A stretch of 64,000 nucleotides of DNA from Trebouxia sp. TZW2008 (taxonomy: Eukaryota; Chlorophyta; Trebouxiophyceae; Trebouxiales; Trebouxiaceae), in contig BDIU01000375.1 of the NCBI GenBank assembly GCA_002118135.1, forward strand, positions 25,899-89,898. Direction: 5' to 3'. Each line of letters begins with the position of its first letter. The first letter of the stretch is position 1. The notes under the pieces are model-generated. The model saw only the letters and a program-made list of their open reading frames with translations, was not told the origin of the DNA and searched no databases. Shown here in pieces: positions 57,791-64,000 of this stretch. A program made the position numbers and the translations under genes.

Positions 57791-57864
57791 AGGTGGGCAA
57801 GGATGAAGCAAGGCAGGCCTCTACCAGAGCCACTGTGCGTGAAATCCTCAGCGGCATTAAGTGA
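52335..57864 (+). CDS. Unrecognised multi-exon protein (3' two-thirds well supported)
   Basis: Exons 53075-53206, 54396-54572, 55718-55828, 56461-56538, 57177-57411 and 57793-57864 all join in frame (phases 2, 2, 2, 2, 0) and end at TGA 57864. They give about 268 residues. Blocks: KQKAKQALEVADAVAQEEMV (helical), VKPATDLPEDMIKRVRAATS, FPTPWYVPADMWGSNIEGKL, ETLEWAKGAETQAAQMYKKY and RSDINKPDVSSMFGGTRDRL, then EARQASTRATVREILSGIK at the end. No family is recognised. The 5' end is uncertain: an ATG at 52335 (MSLADFLQHLGGKG) could be the first exon, but its junction to 53075 is not established. Nearly every intron contains copies of exon edges, and two introns carry microsatellites. Confidence 0.65.
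52525..53074 (+). repeat. Three copies of the start of the exon at 53075
   Basis: GCATTGTGGGGCA and GCTGTGGGGCAAACTGAAGG units at about 52538, 52746 and 52868 copy the exon beginning. The second also carries the KQKAKQALEV-coding part. A linked block (CATGCACAGAAACAGCTGTG) is duplicated at about 52.66 and 52.99 kb. Confidence 0.85.
53330..53985 (+). repeat. Five copies of the end of the exon at 53075-53206
   Basis: Units containing GCCCAGGAGGAGATGGTTGC and CATGCAGCAATACCAGTAAG, or variants, occur at about 53.33, 53.48, 53.60, 53.75 and 53.94 kb. Several keep a GTAAG donor at the same place. Interspersed CTGTCTGTGACTG minisatellite-like text separates them. Confidence 0.85.
54051..54240 (-). 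mobile_element. TA-flanked MITE, 190 bp, reverse orientation
   Basis: The right end reads CGTTACAAAGAGAGTTTACTA and the left end AAGTAATCTCTCG, with TA at 54049-54050 and 54241-54242. It shares the GCATTCTGACTGCAGTGG core (reverse complement) with the other copies. Internal GATGTAAGGACA motifs are repeated. It lies in an intron. Confidence 0.8.
54655..55125 (+). repeat. Three copies of the 3' half of the exon at 54396-54572
   Basis: Units with GGCTACTGCCTCAGGGAAGTG and CAAGTCAAAACAAAAGTAAGC, or variants, occur at about 54.67 and 54.85 kb, with a weaker one at about 55.03 kb. The first two keep the reading frame and a GTAAGC donor, so they could act as alternative exons. Confidence 0.85.
55571..55700 (+). 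repeat. Upstream copy of the exon at 55718
   Basis: CTGCAGGTTCCCAACGCCTT begins a copy about 146 bp before the real exon. It codes in frame for FPTPWYVPADMWGPKLESNL and has no stop up to the next exon, but it has lost the matching donor. Confidence 0.85.
56945..57006. repeat. CCTTT pentanucleotide microsatellite
   Basis: About 12 perfect CCTTT units in an intron of the unrecognised gene. It lies just before a decayed copy (57.02-57.12 kb) of the following exon start (57177), which shares GCAGGCAGTCAGGGG and AAGACTCCAGACACCAATGA. Confidence 0.95.
57694..57790. repeat. GATT/GATC tetranucleotide microsatellite
   Basis: Runs of ATTG and ATCG units fill the end of the last intron right up to the TTGAAG acceptor of the final exon, so no polypyrimidine tract of normal type is present there. 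Confidence 0.9.
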
Positions 57865-58527
57865 GAAGGCGTTCACGACTGCCAGGCAGAGTTGTAGCAG
57901 CAGACCTGTAGCGGCAGAAATGAAGCAACACATGGCGCTTGAGGTTCTGAGCATCAGATGACAAGCATGTGATGGCCAGATCATCAACAGATGACCTTTG
58001 TCAGGAAAGCGCTTGTTGCAATCATGCAACAAACTTTTCAGCCAAGTTTGAGGACACCCGATACAAGTTGTATCTTCAAAGTTTGAGGCAACCATTGATG
58101 TCGAGATTTACAGTTGTAGGCTACATCCTTTGTATCTGATATGCATATGGCGTAGGTTGCAAGCTTGCTCATATCAGCGCTCGCAGCTTCTAAGCCTTGT
58201 CAACTCGCCCTACCCTTTGACTGCTGTGCTCTCATTTCTTCCTGAGTTGAGTGTTTGCATGCTTCATGATCAGGTGTCTGACTGTGTTGGCATATTTGGA
58301 AATGCAGTTGGCGTGCTGATCAGCTTGCATCTAGACAGTGTCAAGCCTGATGTCAATTGTCAGACACTCCTCAAGCAGGCATCGATCTGTGCTTTTACTG
58401 CTCAAGTGGTGGCAACGATTTTGACATTTGCAAGAGTGGCATGGGCTGGTGTTTCAGTGAAAGTCTCGGGCTTGAACTCATCCCGAGAACAAGAAAAGCA
58501 TGACAAGACAATTTAGATTAATCCCAA
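57865..58527. other. Intergenic, no gene seen
   Basis: The 3' region of the preceding gene and upstream region of the OPR-like gene. A 128-codon plus-strand ORF (58130-58516) shows no recognisable domain and is not called. Confidence 0.4.
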
Positions 58528-61480
<2,953 letters not shown>

Positions 61481-61500
61481 CGCAAAACAGCAGCTGCCTT

Positions 61501-62321
61501 GACTACATCTGAGCAATCCGCTCATGCTGACGCCCACACAGGGAGGAGATAAACGAGAAGGCAAATTCTGTGCCCTATGAGATAATAGCGTCTGTGTGGA
61601 GGCAGCCAGGGAACCTGTCAGAACAGGCTCAGAACATCTCAAACATTGGGACGCCAGCCCAATGTGGCTCATCACGTGGCGTGACATGGGTTCAGGGAAA
61701 TAAATCTTGTGGTCATGAACATTGCAGCGCTGTCATTAGCATTAGACTTGCCCGGAGTTGTTCACGCAGTTTTGTGGGTCGCTGGATAGGAATGTACAAT
61801 ATGCACTTCTTTCTCAGGACATGCAAAAGATCCACAGTGAAGCACAGATGTGTGTTGAGCAATAATGAAGGGTTTAGGGTTCATGATGAAATTTACAGTG
61901 CTGGCAGTATCTGTACTCTAGCTCCAAAAGGCGTTTGACATTCAAAAGGCAGTATTTGTAACACAATCAAGTTGATTCAGATATCATTGTTCAACCTGCA
62001 TGCAGAGCTTCTTCAAGGCACTTCAAACCCATGCAAACCTTCAAGAGAAGCTCAGCATGCTGCAACAACACAGTGAAGCAGAAAATTGCCAAAACTTCCA
62101 GATTGCAGAATCATCCCAGAAATTGCCTTCATGAAATTTTCTGTAATATTGCTGCATTTGAAACCAAGTTTTGTCCTTGTGCTGGAAACTCCTGCTTTGC
62201 CTGTACGCTGCCTGCCGCTGCCCTACTTATTGACAAAACCAGTCTGCCCGCTATAGCAAAATCTGCTTCCAGGTCAACTGTAGTTTTGCAGAAGTCCATT
62301 GCATGGCTTCATTCAATGACA
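61501..62321. other. Intergenic, no gene seen
   Basis: Lies between the convergent OPR-like and ShKT genes. Short open frames only. Confidence 0.4.
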
Positions 62322-63462
62322 TCAACGTCCAACTGGAGGCAAATTCAACAGCCCATAGCTGTCAGCTGTCTTGGGTCCTGATGCATCATCTGGACCTGGT
62401 GGTAAGGGTGCTTGTGGTGATTGAGGGTTTGTTGGACCTGGCGTACCCTCAGGCACAGCAGCTGCTGGAGAAGCTGTTGGTGAAGTTTCTGGAGAAGCTG
62501 CTGGAGGTGCTGATGGTGCTGGGGATGTGGCTGCCACAGGAGACGGTGCTGGAACAGTTGCAGGCGTAGCTGCCTGAGCGGTTGCTGGTGAAGGTGATGC
62601 TGAAGAGGTGTTGGTGACAGTAACTAGCTGTGGAGAAGTCGCAGCAGCAGGTGATGCTGGTCTTGGAGCCTGTGCAATACACAATAAGCACTGAACGTCC
62701 TGTTTGCAGATCAACACCTTCAAGACCACCTGTCCACAGGAGTGCACAGCGGTGACACAGAACAATTCCACACCCCTACACTTCACATAAAACAGAGCTA
62801 GAGTCAGGTACAACTAATGCTTCACGCTCATTGACCGCGCATGGCAAGCATAATGTCATTTGCTCATGCCAACACAGGTTTGCGAAAGCACCACAGCATC
62901 AGCATGAGTGGGCGTCAATTCTAGGCAAATTATACTCTAGGCCAGCTATGACCAACAAACCTGAGGTGATGCAGCTGAGCCTGAAGGTGTTGCTGCAGCT
63001 GCGGCTGAAGCTGACCCAGAGGGTGCTGGGTTACTAGAAGGAGACCCAGATGGGGCAGCGCTGGACGCTGGGCAAGAAGCTGGTGAAGAAGGTGCACTGC
63101 TGGAAGCTGGTGACGAAGGCGCACTGCGGGCAGCTGGTGGAGAAGGTGGACTGCTGGAAGCTGTCCTGGAAGGTGCATTGCTGCCTGCTCCAGCAGGTGT
63201 TAGCGAAGGTGAAGAAGATGAAGATGTTGAGGAAGGTGTAGAAGGAGAAGAAGGTCCAGAAGGTGAAGCAGGTGATGAGGGTGAAGAAGGTGAGGAAGGT
63301 TCAGAAGATGAAGACGAAGAGCCTGTCTGACCACCACAGCGGCCACATGAGCGCAGGCAGTAGGGCCCAGCTGTCATGAAGGCTGCGCTGCACTTGCCAA
63401 ACGCAGCCTGTGCACAGCACAATGCATGCCGTGAACATTGCAAACAGCAGCAAATGTACGTC
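62322..63462 (-). CDS. Secreted-type ShKT / Ser-Pro-rich protein (5' end unresolved)
   Basis: Two exons are supported: 63462-62961 and 62669-62322 (stop), joined in phase 0. The first codes for a ShKT-like Cys module: Cys residues around HALCCAQAAFGKC, then FMTAGPYCLRSCGRC, the typical GxC...FM...C..SCGxC end. About 110 residues of Ser/Pro/Ala repeats (SSPSSPSSPASPSGPSSP-type) follow. The second exon is Ala/Pro/Ser/Thr-rich and ends NLPPVGR. Such layouts occur in algal cell-wall and extracellular matrix proteins, where Ser-Pro and Pro runs are glycosylated. The N-terminus and signal peptide are not found. Upstream sequence holds further ShKT exon copies, one with a hydrophobic LLLFAMLMACLAL stretch in another frame. 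Confidence 0.65.
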
Positions 63463-63499
63463 CTGAATGCAAAGCGGCTTTCCTCTTTTCATGATGATT

Positions 63500-63789
63500 G
63501 CTGTCTGTCTGCCGCAATGGCCACATGAGCGCAGGCAACAGGGCCCAGCTGACATGAATGGCACCCCACCCTTGTGAAATGCTCAGCGCAAGGCAAGCCA
63601 TGAGCATAGCAAACAGCAGCAGATGTGCATTGTGAGGACTCTTGCAAGGTCGCTGTTCAAGTCGATCATTATTGCTGTGCGATTGACACAGCAGTCACAC
63701 GTGCGCAGGCAAAAGACCAGCTGTCATCAGAAATGCGCCACACTTGCCAAAAACGGCCTGTGCAAAGCGCCATGCAAGGCATGAGCACT
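63500..63789 (-). repeat. Two upstream copies of the ShKT exon
   Basis: On the minus strand, copies at about 63.56-63.50 kb (coding PFMSAGPCCLRSCGHCG) and about 63.76-63.70 kb (lost frame, TGA at the Cys-rich end) precede the exon used in the model. All three copies share the GCAAACAGCAGC block on the plus strand. Confidence 0.75.
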
Positions 63790-63890
63790 GCAAACAGCAG
63801 CTTTGATGTGATGACTGATCATGCGCACATTCCTGTCCCCTGAGCATGAATGTGCGCATGATGAGTCATCACATCAAAGCTGCTGTTTGC
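63790..63890. repeat. Near-perfect hairpin, 43-bp arms
   Basis: Arms 63790-63832 and 63848-63890 are reverse complements with one mismatch (G against C expectation near 63817), and the loop is 15 nt. The left arm begins GCAAACAGCAGCTTTGATG. The outer part of each arm matches the end of the tandem ShKT-exon units, so the hairpin looks like an inverted duplication of that unit's edge. Its size suits a small-RNA precursor, but transcription is unknown. Confidence 0.9.
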
Positions 63891-64000
63891 GTCCAGGCAT
63901 GTGCTTTGCAAATCTTGCAGCGCAAGGTTGTGCCCATACACATCTGTAGCTAGTGAGCATCCTAGGTCAAAACCTGTCTTGCAGACTTTACAAGTTGAGC

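Noticed and set aside
58130..58516. 128-codon ORF with hydrophobic stretches
   Set aside because: No domain is visible, and there is no conserved start context or splice-linked neighbour.

Overview
The window is nuclear DNA of a green alga, most likely a trebouxiophyte related to Coccomyxa, Trebouxia or Asterochloris. Genes are split into many short exons with GT-AG introns and TGCAG-type acceptors, both strands are used, and nothing suggests operons. A microbial rhodopsin close to the Coccomyxa light-driven proton pump, a plant-type complex I PDSW subunit, an OPR-type Old Yellow Enzyme and an NF-YC subunit support this placement. All gene models were assembled by hand from reading frame, splice sites and intron phase. 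For NDUFB10, IFT20, the rhodopsin, Misato, NF-YC and three unknown genes the phases of every exon agree.

Layout. (1) 0.1-6.5 kb, minus: a large coiled-coil protein running off the left edge. (2) 6.7-7.9 kb, minus: an unrecognised gene head-to-head (21 bp between start codons) with NDUFB10 (plus, 7.9-8.5 kb). (3) 8.6-25.6 kb, minus: a giant gene for a protein with Sfi1/centrin-binding-like Trp repeats, head-to-head with IFT20 (plus, 26.0-26.8 kb). (4) 27.9-30.2 kb, minus: a seven-helix rhodopsin. (5) 31.3-35.4 kb, plus: a coiled-coil protein. (6) 35.9-43.4 kb, plus: Misato/DML1 in 13 exons. (7) 44.0-45.4 kb, plus: a small helical protein ending in an acidic/hydrophobic motif. (8) 46.2-48.7 kb, plus: NF-YC. 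(9) 49.8-51.9 kb and 52.3-57.9 kb, plus: two unrecognised multi-exon genes. (10) 58.5-61.0 kb, plus: an OPR/OYE-like gene that has lost catalytic residues. (11) 62.3-63.5 kb, minus: a secreted-type ShKT plus Ser/Pro-rich protein.

The striking feature is architectural. In most genes here the introns and 3' UTRs carry tandem, decayed copies (about 50-190 bp each) of the neighbouring exon edge. Copies of an exon's 5' edge, with its acceptor, lie upstream of the real exon. Copies of an exon's 3' edge, with its donor or stop codon, lie downstream. Misato alone has such arrays at seven exons. The window also holds a TA-flanked MITE family (at least five copies), a near-perfect 34-bp inverted repeat bracketing a terminal exon, and a 43-bp-arm hairpin.

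The genes do not form one pathway. Three touch the centriole, cilium or microtubules (Sfi1-like, IFT20, Misato), which is notable for a lineage usually seen as coccoid cells.
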